Below are positions 8,418-18,057 of a stretch of 64,000 nucleotides of DNA, piece by piece. Source of the stretch: Alphaproteobacteria bacterium. GTDB lineage: Bacteria > Pseudomonadota > Alphaproteobacteria > Rhodobacterales > Rhodobacteraceae. Both the position numbers and the translations under genes were made by a program. Numbering within the stretch: position 1 is the stretch's first letter; every line of letters begins with the position of its first letter. Location of the stretch: the NCBI GenBank assembly GCA_030426685.1, contig JAUHYC010000011.1, forward strand, positions 1-64,000. Direction: 5' to 3'. The notes below the pieces were generated by a model. It was not told the DNA's origin. It did no database searches and saw only the letters and a program-made list of their open reading frames with translations.

Positions 8418-8558
8418 TTACGCCGCGTTGGCGTATTCAAACAGCTCAGGTGCGTCCTCAAACGCGGGTTGCTTGGGCTCGGGCGTGTAGTAGGCCCAGG
8501 CCTGTTCCAAAAGCTCCAGCGCTTTGGCGGCATCGGTTTGCTTGTTTTCTGAGCTCAT
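8418..8558 (-). CDS. 46-residue small protein downstream of sdhB
   Basis: An open frame from ATG 8558 to TAA 8418 encodes an acidic 46-residue protein beginning MSSENKQTDAAKALELLEQ, with the segment AWAYYTPEP and ending FEYANAA. AGGA lies about 10 bases before the ATG. I recall similarly patterned short roseobacter proteins (AWxYYTPE then YA) but know no function. A helical N-terminal half and a proline break are all that can be said. It follows sdhB and the stem-loop at 8654-8678. Confidence 0.6.
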   Translation of the reverse strand: MSSENKQTDAAKALELLEQAWAYYTPEPKQPAFEDAPELFEYANAA

Positions 8559-8653
8559 CGGAGTGATCCTGTAGTCGTCTCATCACTCCTCCCTGCTGCA
8601 AAGATACGTTCACCCGCAGGCAAACACATCGCACAAGTTTGCAGATGGGGGTT

Positions 8654-8678
8654 GCACTTGCCGCAAACCGGCAAGTGC
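8654..8678 (-). terminator. Stem-loop after the sdh operon
   Basis: GCACTTGCCG (8654-8663) and CGGCAAGTGC (8669-8678) form a perfect 10-bp stem with a 5-base loop, 14 bp past the sdhB stop. No T-tract follows on the minus strand (AACCCCC), so it may protect the mRNA 3' end or terminate only partly. Confidence 0.55.
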
Positions 8679-8691
8679 GATGGCATGCCAA

Positions 8692-9471
8692 TCAGACCGC
8701 GCGTTCGACCATCATCTTCTTGATCTCGGCAATCGCTTTGGCCGGATTCAGACCCTTGGGGCAGGTCTTGGCGCAGTTCATGATTGTGTGGCAACGATAC
8801 AGCTTGAAGGGATCTTCAAGCTCGTCCAGACGCTCACCGGTCGCTTCATCCCGGCTGTCAATGATCCAGCGATAGGCATGCAGCAACGCAGCGGGGCCAA
8901 GATAGCGATCGCCGTTCCACCAGTAGCTCGGGCACGAGGTCGAGCAGCTGGCGCACATCACGCATTCATAGAGACCATCCAGCTTTCTGCGGTCTTCAAT
9001 GGATTGCTTCCACTCTTTCGCCGGACGGTTGGTCTTGGTTTCCAACCACGGCATGATTGATGCGTGTTGCGCGTAGAAATGCGTGAGATCGGGGATCAGA
9101 TCCTTGACCACCGGCATATGCGGCAGCGGATAAATCTTAACGTCGCCCTTGATCTCATCCATGCCATAGATACAGGCCAGCGTATTGATCCCGTCAATGT
9201 TCATCGCGCAGGAGCCACAGATCCCTTCGCGGCAAGAGCGGCGGAAGGTCAGGGTCGGGTCGATCTCGTTCTTGATCTTGATCAGAGCGTCCAGAACCAT
9301 CGGGCCGCAGCTATCCATATCGATAAAATAGGTATCGACGCGCGGGTTCTGCCCGTCATCCGGGTTCCAGCGATAAATCTGGAACTTGCGCACATTGGTC
9401 GCGCCCTCGGGCTTGGGCCAGGTTTTGCCCGTCGTGATGCGCGAATTCTTGGGGAGGGTCAGTTGTACCAT
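8692..9471 (-). CDS. sdhB: Succinate dehydrogenase iron-sulfur subunit
   Basis: This is the electron-transfer subunit of complex II, passing electrons from the SdhA flavin to ubiquinone. It has 259 residues. An N-terminal plant-type ferredoxin domain carries the 2Fe-2S motif [15 protein letters not shown]. The C-terminal domain has [12 protein letters not shown] and [15 protein letters not shown] for the 4Fe-4S and 3Fe-4S clusters. AGAGGA precedes the ATG, and sdhA ends 12 bp upstream. It is the last gene of the sdhC-D-A-B order typical of alphaproteobacteria. Confidence 0.98.
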   Translation of the reverse strand: MVQLTLPKNSRITTGKTWPKPEGATNVRKFQIYRWNPDDGQNPRVDTYFIDMDSCGPMVLDALIKIKNEIDPTLTFRRSCREGICGSCAMNIDGINTLACIYGMDEIKGDVKIYPLPHMPVVKDLIPDLTHFYAQHASIMPWLETKTNRPAKEWKQSIEDRRKLDGLYECVMCASCSTSCPSYWWNGDRYLGPAALLHAYRWIIDSRDEATGERLDELEDPFKLYRCHTIMNCAKTCPKGLNPAKAIAEIKKMMVERAV

Positions 9472-9483
9472 GGGTTCCTCTCC

Positions 9484-11289
9484 TTAGAACGTCCGCGCCT
9501 TGGGCGCGATTTTCTGGAGGCTGATGCCGCCTTGATCTTCGGTGGTCAGCGGGTCGACGATGACCGGGCGATAGCTAAGCTCAACCTTGTTGCCATCAAC
9601 TCGGCTGACTGTGTGAACGCGCCAGTTTTTGTCATCACGCTCGGTGAAATCCTCATGCGCGTGGGCGCCGCGGGATTCCTTGCGCGCTTCGGCACCGACG
9701 ATCGTGGCCAGCGCGCTTGGCATCAGGTTCGTCAATTCCAGAGTTTCCATCAGGTCACTGTTCCACACGAGGCTACGGTCCGAAACTTTCAGGTCATCCA
9801 TCTTGGCCGCAATTGCGGTCATCTTCTCGACACCTTCCGCCATGGTTTTCGAGGTCCGGAAGACTGCCGCATCCTCCTGCATGGTCTTCTGCATCTCTAG
9901 CCGCAAGTCCGCGGTTGGGGTCGACCCGCTCGCGTTACGCACTGCGTCGAACCGATCGAACGCCTTGTCGACCGACGCCTGGTTCAGCGCCGGGTTCGGC
10001 GCGTCCGCATCCACGACCTTACCGGCACGGATCGCTGCTGCACGGCCAAAGACCACGAGGTCGATGAGCGAGTTAGACCCCAGGCGGTTCGCCCCGTGGA
10101 CCGAGGCACAACCGGCCTCACCCACGGCCATAAGGCCGGGGACAACACCGGTCGGGTTGTCGGCTGTCGGATTCAGAACCTCACCCCAGTAGTTCGTCGG
10201 AATACCGCCCATGTTGTAATGCACGGTCGGCAGTACCGGGATCGGCTCTTTGGTGACGTCAACGCCCGCAAATACGCGCGCCGATTCCGAAATACCCGGC
10301 AGACGTTCGGCCAGAGCCTCAGCCGGCAGGTGGCTGAGATTCAGGTGGATGTGGTCGCCATTTTCGCCATGTCCGCGCCCTTCGCGGATTTCCATGGTCA
10401 TCGAGCGGCTAACGTAATCGCGGGGTGCGAGATCCTTATACTGAGGCGCATAGCGCTCCATGAACCGTTCACCTTCCGAGTTGGTCAGGTAACCGCCCTC
10501 ACCCCGCGCACCTTCGGTGATCAGGCAGCCCGAGCCATAGATGCCGGTCGGGTGGAACTGTACGAACTCCATGTCCTGCAATGCTAACCCGGCGCGGGCC
10601 ACCATACCGCCACCGTCACCGGTGCAGGTATGGGCCGACGTCGCGCTGAAATAGGCCCGGCCATAACCACCGGTCGCCAGCACCACCATCTTGGCGTTGA
10701 AGACGTGCATCGTACCATCGTCGAGCTTCCAGCAGACGACGCCCTGACACTGCCCGTCATCGGACATGATCAGGTCGATGGCGAAGTATTCGATGTAAAA
10801 CTCTGCATTGTTCTTGAGCGACTGACCGTAGAGCGTGTGCAGGATCGCGTGACCGGTCCGGTCGGCGGCAGCACAGGTGCGCTGCACGGCGGGGCCTTCG
10901 CCAAATTCGGTGGTGTGGCCACCAAAGGGGCGCTGATAGATCTTGCCTTCTTCCGTCCGGCTGAACGGAACGCCATAATGTTCCAGTTCGTAGACGGCCT
11001 TTGGTGCTTCGCGCGCGAGGTACTCCATCGCGTCGGTGTCGCCCAACCAGTCCGAGCCCTTTACGGTGTCGTACATATGCCACTGCCAGTGGTCTGGACC
11101 CATGTTGGACAGGGATGCAGCGATACCGCCTTGCGCAGCAACCGTGTGCGACCGGGTCGGAAACACCTTGGTCACGCAAGCCGTGCGCAACCCCTGTTCC
11201 GCCATGCCCAGTGTGGCGCGCAGACCGGCCCCACCGGCGCCGACAACGACCACGTCATATTCATGCGTTTCGTATTCGTATGCAGCCAT
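9484..11289 (-). CDS. sdhA: Succinate dehydrogenase flavoprotein subunit
   Basis: It oxidises succinate to fumarate in complex II on the cytoplasmic face of the membrane. The protein is 601 residues. The FAD dinucleotide motif is [20 protein letters not shown]. The covalent-flavin histidine lies in [11 protein letters not shown]. Substrate-site blocks [20 protein letters not shown] and [20 protein letters not shown] are present. GGAG lies 9 bases before the ATG. Gaps of 18 bp to sdhD and 12 bp to sdhB show one operon. Confidence 0.98.
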   Translation of the reverse strand: MAAYEYETHEYDVVVVGAGGAGLRATLGMAEQGLRTACVTKVFPTRSHTVAAQGGIAASLSNMGPDHWQWHMYDTVKGSDWLGDTDAMEYLAREAPKAVYELEHYGVPFSRTEEGKIYQRPFGGHTTEFGEGPAVQRTCAAADRTGHAILHTLYGQSLKNNAEFYIEYFAIDLIMSDDGQCQGVVCWKLDDGTMHVFNAKMVVLATGGYGRAYFSATSAHTCTGDGGGMVARAGLALQDMEFVQFHPTGIYGSGCLITEGARGEGGYLTNSEGERFMERYAPQYKDLAPRDYVSRSMTMEIREGRGHGENGDHIHLNLSHLPAEALAERLPGISESARVFAGVDVTKEPIPVLPTVHYNMGGIPTNYWGEVLNPTADNPTGVVPGLMAVGEAGCASVHGANRLGSNSLIDLVVFGRAAAIRAGKVVDADAPNPALNQASVDKAFDRFDAVRNASGSTPTADLRLEMQKTMQEDAAVFRTSKTMAEGVEKMTAIAAKMDDLKVSDRSLVWNSDLMETLELTNLMPSALATIVGAEARKESRGAHAHEDFTERDDKNWRVHTVSRVDGNKVELSYRPVIVDPLTTEDQGGISLQKIAPKARTF

Positions 11290-11307
11290 TTCTTTCAGCT
11301 CCGGGGG

Positions 11308-11679
11308 TTAGAGGGCAATGCGTGCGATGGCGAACAGACCTGCAGCGGCCGCGCCATAGGACAGGCAGGTGGTGAGGATGATCAGGACCTTTTCCATGGT
11401 GCCGTGGACATAGTCTTCAAGCATCACCTGTGCGCCTTCGGCAAAATGCTTAAAGCCGATCACCAACGTCAGGGCCGCAACAATGGCCGGGAACGGGCGC
11501 GAGTAATACTCCAGTACCACATCGTAAGGCTGGCCCAGCACCGGGCCGAATGTGAAGATGAACAAGGGCACGAGGATCAGCAAAGCCACCGAACTGACCT
11601 TCATGCGCCAGAAATGAGCCGTGCCCGCCTTGGCCGAACCCAGGCCGTTTGCACGTTTGCGGTCTGTCAGATAACGCAT
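11308..11679 (-). CDS. sdhD: Succinate dehydrogenase membrane anchor
   Basis: A 123-residue anchor with three transmembrane helices (about 27-47, 57-77, 95-120). With SdhC it holds heme b and the quinone site. The conserved His in GFKHFAEGAQVMLEDYVH is the expected ligand and quinone-site region. The frame stays open far upstream through sdhC, but the Met at 11679 (MRYLTDRKRA) lies 11 bp after the sdhC stop and gives normal length. The ordered N-terminus with a TDRKRANGLGSAK segment is typical of Rhodobacterales SdhD. Confidence 0.93.
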   Translation of the reverse strand: MRYLTDRKRANGLGSAKAGTAHFWRMKVSSVALLILVPLFIFTFGPVLGQPYDVVLEYYSRPFPAIVAALTLVIGFKHFAEGAQVMLEDYVHGTMEKVLIILTTCLSYGAAAAGLFAIARIAL

Positions 11680-11690
11680 GTCGGGCTCCT

Positions 11691-12077
11691 TCACGAAACG
11701 ACCAAAAGGGTGAGCAAGGTCAAGATGACCGACCCGATTACAACGGCCCAACCCAGCTTCGTCGCGGTCGGCAGGTCCAATCCCATGGCGTTGTCCCAGA
11801 TCAGATGCCGCACACCGGCAAGCGTGTGATACCAGAGCCCCCAGAGGGACATTGCCATCACCAGATCGCCCAGCACCGAAGTCAGCCACCAGTTTGCCCG
11901 CTCGAAGGCTTCGGGTGATGTCGCAGCAGCCAGGAACCACCAGACAATCAGCAGGGCCGCCACTATCAAGGCGTTTCCAGTAATGCGCGTCAGGATGGAT
12001 GTGACCGACGTCAGCTGAGGACGATAGATCGACAGATGCGGCGAAAGCGGGCGATTGCCCCGATTTACATCGGCCAT
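11691..12077 (-). CDS. sdhC: Succinate dehydrogenase cytochrome b556 subunit
   Basis: 128 residues with three transmembrane helices. The SdhC signature RPLSPHLSIYRPQLTSVTSI opens the protein. The heme-ligand His lies in the second helix (WYHTLAGVRHLIWD). The start at 12077 (MADVNRGN) has AGGAG 6 bases upstream; an upstream Met at 12149 lacks this. It is the first gene of sdhCDAB. The composite GTGATCAC operator lies 112-147 bp upstream. Confidence 0.95.
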   Translation of the reverse strand: MADVNRGNRPLSPHLSIYRPQLTSVTSILTRITGNALIVAALLIVWWFLAAATSPEAFERANWWLTSVLGDLVMAMSLWGLWYHTLAGVRHLIWDNAMGLDLPTATKLGWAVVIGSVILTLLTLLVVS

Positions 12078-12188
12078 GGCGGCTCCTTTTCGGTTGGCTA
12101 CCGAAGGTTTTACTGGTTTTTGCGACACTGTCACGCGCTGCAGGTGCAAAAACCACTAAATTGCGCTCAAAATGGGGGATTCTACAGA

Positions 12189-12224
12189 TTTGTGATCACA
12201 CAAAATATTCACGTGATCACAAAA
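12189..12224. promoter_or_regulatory. Composite operator upstream of sdhCDAB (paired GTGATCAC palindromes)
   Basis: TTTGTGATCAC (12189-12199) and its mirror GTGATCACAAA (12213-12223) are separated by 13 bp, so the palindrome centres are 21 bp apart, two helical turns. The same two half-elements with the same 13-bp gap occur upstream of sucC (18429-18463). The arrangement suggests two dimers of one repressor or activator on the same DNA face. The regulator is not in the window. I recall a GntR-type TCA regulator (AkgR) in Rhodobacter, but assigning it here is a guess. Confidence 0.7.
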
Positions 12225-12269
12225 CCCATTCACTCCCGCCTATGTTAGCGTTTTCAGTGGATAAGCAAT

Positions 12270-12277
12270 GTGATCAC
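12270..12277. promoter_or_regulatory. Third GTGATCAC palindrome near sdh
   Basis: A further GTGATCAC core (12270-12277) lies 57 bp from the nearer member of the pair, just past the stop codon of the DUF1194 gene. It lacks the TTT/AAA flanks of the paired sites and so may be an auxiliary or weaker site. Confidence 0.4.
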
Positions 12278-12281
12278 GAAT

Positions 12282-12956
12282 CTACCGATGGTCAGGATTC
12301 AAATCCGCGGTTTGCTGAGTCACTTCGCGCAGCAGCTTTTTGCGGATGCGTTCAGGGTAGTCTGCGAAGCCCGCGGCCGAGACGACAAAAGCACCCTCAC
12401 CCACGATCACATTCTCAAAGAAATAGGCCGTCAGCTCGGGTTCGCTTTCTTCAATTGCAATAGCATTCACGGTCACACCGCGGTCACGCAATGTGCTGTG
12501 CAGCTTTGCGGGATCGATCCCTTCGTTCGAGACCCCATCGCCAGAAAGGTCGATCAAATGCCGCTTGCACTCTGGTACCCTGTCGAACTTGGCAATGGTC
12601 ATTTCAAGCGCCTCGCCAATGGCGGTCGAGAAGTTGCGCCAGACCCGCGGATCTGCCGCGACCTGATCGGCAAAGCGATCCAGCGTGGCGAAACTGTCGA
12701 TTCGGGTCCAAGGAATTGTGACCCGTTGGCGGGTGCTGCCGGTCCATTGCACCAGCATCAACTGAGCCTGTCCGCGCACCAGCGCCTCAGACACCACCGG
12801 ATCACGCAGACCGGCAGCTAGGCCGTCCATCTGTATGCGGTATTCCTCTGAATCGACCGAGCCGGACACGTCCACCGCCAATGCCAGCGCAAGGTCGCAG
12901 GCAAAAGCTTGCGGGGCCAGGCACATAGAGGTGATCAAAGCACGCAGGAACATCAT
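12282..12956 (-). CDS. DUF1194 von Willebrand factor A-like secreted protein
   Basis: A 224-residue protein. It has a signal peptide (about 1-19, FLRALITSMCLAPQAFA) and a DUF1194/vWA-like domain with a MIDAS motif AVDVSGSVDSEEY near its start, and a later LIDLSGDGVSNEG strand. MIDAS proteins bind a divalent metal and protein ligands. It is probably periplasmic, and its partner is unknown. It lies between mch and sdhC on the same strand. A double ATG (12956, 12953) leaves the start uncertain by one codon. Confidence 0.88.
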   Translation of the reverse strand: MMFLRALITSMCLAPQAFACDLALALAVDVSGSVDSEEYRIQMDGLAAGLRDPVVSEALVRGQAQLMLVQWTGSTRQRVTIPWTRIDSFATLDRFADQVAADPRVWRNFSTAIGEALEMTIAKFDRVPECKRHLIDLSGDGVSNEGIDPAKLHSTLRDRGVTVNAIAIEESEPELTAYFFENVIVGEGAFVVSAAGFADYPERIRKKLLREVTQQTADLNPDHR

Positions 12957-13010
12957 GGTCCAAGCGTATCACGGATTTCCTGCGCCGCGATCACTTCAAT
13001 GTCAGGTCAC

Positions 13011-14039
13011 TTACATCGGCATCAAAGCCCAGTAATCCAGATCCAGCAACACATTGGGAAGGTATTTGCCTTCATCATTGCGCAGCACAAATGGATCTCC
13101 GCCTTTGGTGGCCACCAGCCGCAGACGCAACGCGCCAACACCCGGCGTTCCGGTTTCTGCTTTGTCCAGAACCTCGGACCAGGCTTTGATCGTGTCCCCT
13201 GCGAAACAGGGGTTCGCATGCGCACCGCCGTTCAGGCCAACGATCATCTGTGCATTGGCCAGACCGTTGAACGACAAGGCGCGCGCCATCGAGATCACGT
13301 GGCCGCCATAGATCAGCCGACCCTCGGGGCGGAAGGTGAGATCGAAATGCACTTTGGCCGTGTTCTGCCAGAGGCGCGTGGCCAGCATGTGCTCGGCCTC
13401 TTCAACGGTCACGCCATCGACGTGATCGATCGTTTCTTCCGTGTTGTACGCATCCCAGCGGTGGTTTTCGCCGGCTTGTACAAAATCGTAATTCGAGAAA
13501 TCGAGGCCTTGCGGCACCACCAGATCGCTGACATCGAGTGCCTTTTTCAGTTCCGGTACAACCGTCTCGGGCGCGGGCGCGTCGAGATTGGATTTGCGCA
13601 CCATCACCCAGCGCACATATTCGATCACCACTTCGTCGCGCTGGTTCAGCCCGCGGGTACGGACCCAGACCACGCCGGTCTTGCCGTTCGAGTTTTGCTT
13701 GAGCCCGATCACCTCGGATTCCGCGCGCAACGTATCGCCGGAATAGACCGGTCGCAGCCAGCGGCCTTCGGCATAGCCCAGATTGGCCACCGCATTCAGC
13801 GAGATATCGGGAACCGTTTTGCCGAACACCACATGGAACGCTGCAAGATCATCAATCGGGCTTTGGGGCAGGCCACAATTCCGGGCAAACTCATCCGAGG
13901 AATAGAGCGCATGGCGCGCGGGATAAAGCGCGTGATACAGCGCGCGCTCGCCATCTGTCACGGTACGCGGCACAGCGTGATGCAGCACCTGCCCGACAGA
14001 ATAATCCTCAAAAAAGTTACCCGGATTGGTTTTTGCCAT
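13011..14039 (-). CDS. mch: Mesaconyl-CoA hydratase (MaoC-like)
   Basis: It hydrates mesaconyl-CoA to beta-methylmalyl-CoA in the ethylmalonyl-CoA pathway. At 342 residues it has two MaoC/hot-dog domains. The N-terminal half starts FFEDYSVGQVLHHAVPRTV; the C-terminal half carries FRPEGRLIYGGHVISMARAL with the hydratase-type His. This length and these segments match the Rhodobacter Mch type rather than single-domain MaoC enoyl hydratases. The start codon overlaps the stop of the DUF1737 gene (TAATG). Mcl2 lies in the same run, supporting the pathway role. Confidence 0.92.
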   Translation of the reverse strand: MAKTNPGNFFEDYSVGQVLHHAVPRTVTDGERALYHALYPARHALYSSDEFARNCGLPQSPIDDLAAFHVVFGKTVPDISLNAVANLGYAEGRWLRPVYSGDTLRAESEVIGLKQNSNGKTGVVWVRTRGLNQRDEVVIEYVRWVMVRKSNLDAPAPETVVPELKKALDVSDLVVPQGLDFSNYDFVQAGENHRWDAYNTEETIDHVDGVTVEEAEHMLATRLWQNTAKVHFDLTFRPEGRLIYGGHVISMARALSFNGLANAQMIVGLNGGAHANPCFAGDTIKAWSEVLDKAETGTPGVGALRLRLVATKGGDPFVLRNDEGKYLPNVLLDLDYWALMPM

Positions 14040-14245
14040 TATTGCTGTCCCAGTTTCATGTCGGGGGTATATTCGTCGGCAACCTCTTTGGTTACCGCCT
14101 GTGCGCAGCGCATCACGTTGTCGGTCGCGTCAAAGGCGTAGGAGGGATCGCCATAAAGCTCCCACCCTTTCGCCAATGCGTCCGAGACCTTGTGGCAGAA
14201 GGCTGATGTGTCTTCCTCGGTCAGCAAACGATAAAGTTTCGCCAT
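14039..14245 (-). CDS. DUF1737 protein
   Basis: A 68-residue soluble protein of the DUF1737 family, starting MAKLYRLLTEEDTSAFCHKV and containing KGWELYGDPSYAFD. Family members are short and of unknown function. It is wedged between nnrU (12-bp gap) and mch (1-bp overlap), so it is surely co-transcribed with ethylmalonyl-CoA pathway genes. No catalytic motif is visible. Confidence 0.88.
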   Translation of the reverse strand: MAKLYRLLTEEDTSAFCHKVSDALAKGWELYGDPSYAFDATDNVMRCAQAVTKEVADEYTPDMKLGQQ

Positions 14246-14257
14246 TGATTTGGTCCC

Positions 14258-14812
14258 TTATCCACCGAATGGAGATGGGCCAACCAGCCCGTGAATATAG
14301 CCCACGATGACCAGCAGCACGATAGAGCCGGCAAAGAACATCGCATCCTTGCCATAGGTGCCGGGTTCGCCCGGTGACCATTCAGGCTCGGACTTGTTGA
14401 TGACGATCACTTCGACCACGGCCCAGGCCAGCAAGCCGCCAAACAGCACGATCGAGGCCAGATCGCCATTCACCAGCAAATGCGCAAAGGCCCAAAGCTT
14501 GAAGCCACCCAGCATCGGGTGGCGCAATCCATTCAGCAGACGGCCCTTCTGGCCTGCCGGGCTCATCATGTAGAACGCGATCAACACCAACAGATTGTTG
14601 ACGTGAATCAGGAAGGTCGGCGGCGCCCAGACATAGATGAAATCGGTCATGCGATAACCGAAGATCATCAGCAGAATCGCACCGACCAAGGCCAGCGCCA
14701 CGACACCCTTGCCCGCATTGCCCATGGCCGCGCGGCGTTCCGGCATCACGCGTTTGAACAGATGTGCGGCCCACCACAGCGCCACACCAAGGATCAGAAG
14801 AACAAAGCCCAT
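14258..14812 (-). CDS. nnrU: NnrU-family integral membrane protein
   Basis: 184 residues with about five transmembrane helices and the NnrU-family segment GLRHPMLGGFKLWAFAHLLVNGDLAS (read here as GLRHPMLGGFKLWAF followed by AHLLVNGDLAS). NnrU was named from denitrification clusters, but homologues are widespread and related to methyltransferase-like membrane proteins. No nitrite or nitric oxide reductase is nearby. It lies 7 bp from mcl2 and 12 bp from the DUF1737 gene in one operon. Confidence 0.88.
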   Translation of the reverse strand: MGFVLLILGVALWWAAHLFKRVMPERRAAMGNAGKGVVALALVGAILLMIFGYRMTDFIYVWAPPTFLIHVNNLLVLIAFYMMSPAGQKGRLLNGLRHPMLGGFKLWAFAHLLVNGDLASIVLFGGLLAWAVVEVIVINKSEPEWSPGEPGTYGKDAMFFAGSIVLLVIVGYIHGLVGPSPFGG

Positions 14813-14819
14813 TGCTGGC

Positions 14820-15677
14820 TTACCCCGCTTGCAAAGCTACTATCGCCTCTGCTTTTGCCAGAGTTTCGCGGGCAGATACAACGTGTAGGTTTTCAACAAT
14901 TTTGCCATCGACAACGGCAACCCCCTGCCCTTGCGCCTCGGTCTCTTCAAATGCGGCGATCTGACGGCGGGCCAGATCGATCTCATCCTCGGAAGGCGCG
15001 AAGGCGGAGTTTGCGATCTCGACCTGAGCGGGGTGGATCAGAGTTTTGCCATCAAAGCCCATGTCGCGGCCCTGAGCACATTCGAAGGCCAGACCGTCGG
15101 TGTCCTTGAAGGCGTTATAGACGCCATCCACGATGATCAGCCCTTCGGCCTTGGCGGCCAGCAGGCACAGGCCCAGCGCGGTCATCATCGGCAGCCGGTC
15201 GGGGCGGAAACGGGTCTGCAGCTCTTTCGCCAGATCGTTGGTCCCCATGACAAATCCTGCCATCCGCGGATGTGCGGCAATTTCCGCCGCGTTCAACATG
15301 CCGCGCGGCGTTTCCATCATGGCCCAGATCGGCAAATCCCCGGTGATTGCCGCCAGCACATCCACATCCGCAGCCGAGTTCACCTTGGGCAGAAGAACGG
15401 CATCCGCATCCATATCGCGCAGGGCTTCGGCATCCGCACGCCCCCATTCGGTATCCAGCCCATTGATCCGCACGATCTTGACCCGCGCGCCGTAACCTCC
15501 GGCAGCCAACGCCGCCTTGAGCGTCTCGCGCGCGTTCTCTTTCTCATCAGCCGCAACCGCATCTTCGAGGTCAAAAATGATGGCATCCACCGGCAAGGTG
15601 CGCGCCTTATCAAGCGCCCGATCTCGCGAGCCGGGGATATAGAGAACGGAACGATAAGGGCGTTGGCGCGGGTCCAC
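14820..15677 (-). CDS. mcl2: (3S)-malyl-CoA thioesterase, Mcl2-type CitE-family protein
   Basis: A 285-residue CitE/HpcH-aldolase-family protein. In Rhodobacter, Mcl2 hydrolyses (3S)-malyl-CoA to malate, finishing the ethylmalonyl-CoA pathway. Motifs include YRSVLYIPGSRDRALDKA, IFDLEDAVA with the metal-binding acidic residues, MMETPRGMLN, and HPAQVEIAN. I chose GTG 15677 because GGGAG lies 6 bases before it; the frame upstream of this has no likely start. A lyase (Mcl1) or a CitE-like role cannot be excluded from sequence alone, but linkage to mch supports Mcl2. Confidence 0.85.
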   Translation of the reverse strand: MDPRQRPYRSVLYIPGSRDRALDKARTLPVDAIIFDLEDAVAADEKENARETLKAALAAGGYGARVKIVRINGLDTEWGRADAEALRDMDADAVLLPKVNSAADVDVLAAITGDLPIWAMMETPRGMLNAAEIAAHPRMAGFVMGTNDLAKELQTRFRPDRLPMMTALGLCLLAAKAEGLIIVDGVYNAFKDTDGLAFECAQGRDMGFDGKTLIHPAQVEIANSAFAPSEDEIDLARRQIAAFEETEAQGQGVAVVDGKIVENLHVVSARETLAKAEAIVALQAG

Positions 15678-15854
15678 GAGACTCTCCCATTGAAATAATG
15701 TTGCGCGGAATGGGGCATTTTTTGGTGGAAAGTTCAAGGACAAAATCGCCGCAGCGCAGCATTCCGGCAACATGACGCAACGCCCGTCGCCTTAACGCAA
15801 TGTCTGTCTGCCTGCTGCACGCTGTTTTCGGCAAGGAATCGAAAGGGGTGACTT

Positions 15855-16154
15855 ATGAAGGCGATATTGCTGAAAATGACGATCGGGCTGGGCATCATGG
15901 TGTTGGCGGCACAGCAGGTCAGCGCACAGAACTGTGCGCCACGCGCGGATGTGATCAAGCGATTGGCGCAGACCTATGGCGAAACCCGGCGCGGCATCGG
16001 GATTGCGCGGCAAGGTGCGGTGATGGAGGTGTTTGCCTCGGACGCGAAAGGCAGTTGGACCATTGTTGTAACCCTGCCCGAAGGTGTGACCTGTCTGATC
16101 GCCTCGGGGCAGTCTTATGAGGCGCTGACCGAGGTGTTGCCGCCCAACGCCTAA
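15855..16154 (+). CDS. Small secreted protein of unknown function
   Basis: 99 residues with a signal peptide (about 1-24, ending QQVSAQ) and a compact mature domain with two Cys (C27, C80) that may form a disulfide. AAAGGGG lies 6 bases before the ATG. The central segment SDAKGSWTIVVTLPEGVTC looks like a beta-rich fold. I do not recognise a named family. Its end overlaps the end of the TauE/SafE gene by 4 bp, tail to tail. Confidence 0.75.
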   Translation: MKAILLKMTIGLGIMVLAAQQVSAQNCAPRADVIKRLAQTYGETRRGIGIARQGAVMEVFASDAKGSWTIVVTLPEGVTCLIASGQSYEALTEVLPPNA

Positions 16155-16906
16155 GTCAGGGCGTCCCAGATCAGTTTGCTGCCGGTCAGCGTCAGCAGGA
16201 CATAAGCGATGCCAAAGAACAGGCGTTCGGACAGCATGAAATGTGCCCGAACGCCCAACCATGCCCCGAGAATCGCGAACGGCGTTAACAACAGATCGGC
16301 CAGCGCCGTGTGCCATGTGAAGAGACCCAGATAGGCGAAAGGCACGAATTTCACGGCATTGATCACCCAGAAGACCAGCACGGTAGAGGCCTGGAATTCG
16401 GTTTTCGTCAGGCGTTGGGACAGCAGGTAAACGGCGGCGGGCGGACCCCCTGCATGGCTGACAAAGCTGGTGAACCCGGCGACCAGCCCGGCAAATAATC
16501 CTGCCGAAGGCGGCAGGCGATTGGTAAAGCCGCGCACCCAGCCTCTGGTCTGGGCCATGTGCCAGATCACGAAGCCGACCGAAATCCCGCCGATCAGCAA
16601 CCGCAGCAGGTCGTCATCGGTGGCGCGATAAAGCCACGCCCCCAGCGCAATGCCGGGCACCGCACCCAGGATCAGCAGGCGCGAATCCGGCCAGCTCCAG
16701 CGTTTCCAGTAGGGCTTGAGGGTGGCGACATCGATCACCATGAGGATCGGAAGCATCAACGCCAATGCCTGCCCGGGCGTCAGGATCAGCGCCAGAATCG
16801 AGGATGAGGCAAAGGCTACGCCCGAGCCGAACCCACCTTTCGAGATGCCTGCGAATATCACTGCCGGGATCGCCACGGCAAAAAACATCAGGTTCATCTC
16901 GAACAT
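16151..16906 (-). CDS. TauE/SafE-family anion exporter
   Basis: A 251-residue polytopic membrane protein with about eight helices and the TauE/SafE internal repeat: FAGISKGGFGSGVAFAS in the first half and GFTSFVSHAGGPPAAVYLL in the second. The family exports sulfite, sulfoacetate or related organic anions. No sulfur-metabolism gene is adjacent, so the substrate is open. The start may be Met 4 (16897). Confidence 0.9.
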   Translation of the reverse strand: MFEMNLMFFAVAIPAVIFAGISKGGFGSGVAFASSSILALILTPGQALALMLPILMVIDVATLKPYWKRWSWPDSRLLILGAVPGIALGAWLYRATDDDLLRLLIGGISVGFVIWHMAQTRGWVRGFTNRLPPSAGLFAGLVAGFTSFVSHAGGPPAAVYLLSQRLTKTEFQASTVLVFWVINAVKFVPFAYLGLFTWHTALADLLLTPFAILGAWLGVRAHFMLSERLFFGIAYVLLTLTGSKLIWDALT

Positions 16907-16970
16907 GGGGAGTTCCGGAAATAAGCATGAGTCACAGGTGGTTTAGCGCAATCGGTGGGGGGTGTGCAAA

Positions 16971-18030
<1,060 letters not shown>

Positions 18031-18057
18031 GGTCTGGAAATTCAGACTAAGGGATTG

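Noticed and set aside
10630-11829. Long plus-strand frame opposite sdhA and sdhD
   Set aside because: Antisense shadow in GC-rich DNA; no family features, and it crosses the sdhA-sdhD boundary.
11308-12156. Single long minus-strand frame over sdhD and sdhC
   Set aside because: The sdhC part is read in the wrong phase; the real sdhD begins at 11679.
12909-14141. Long plus-strand frame opposite mch
   Set aside because: Antisense shadow spanning the ends of three minus-strand genes.
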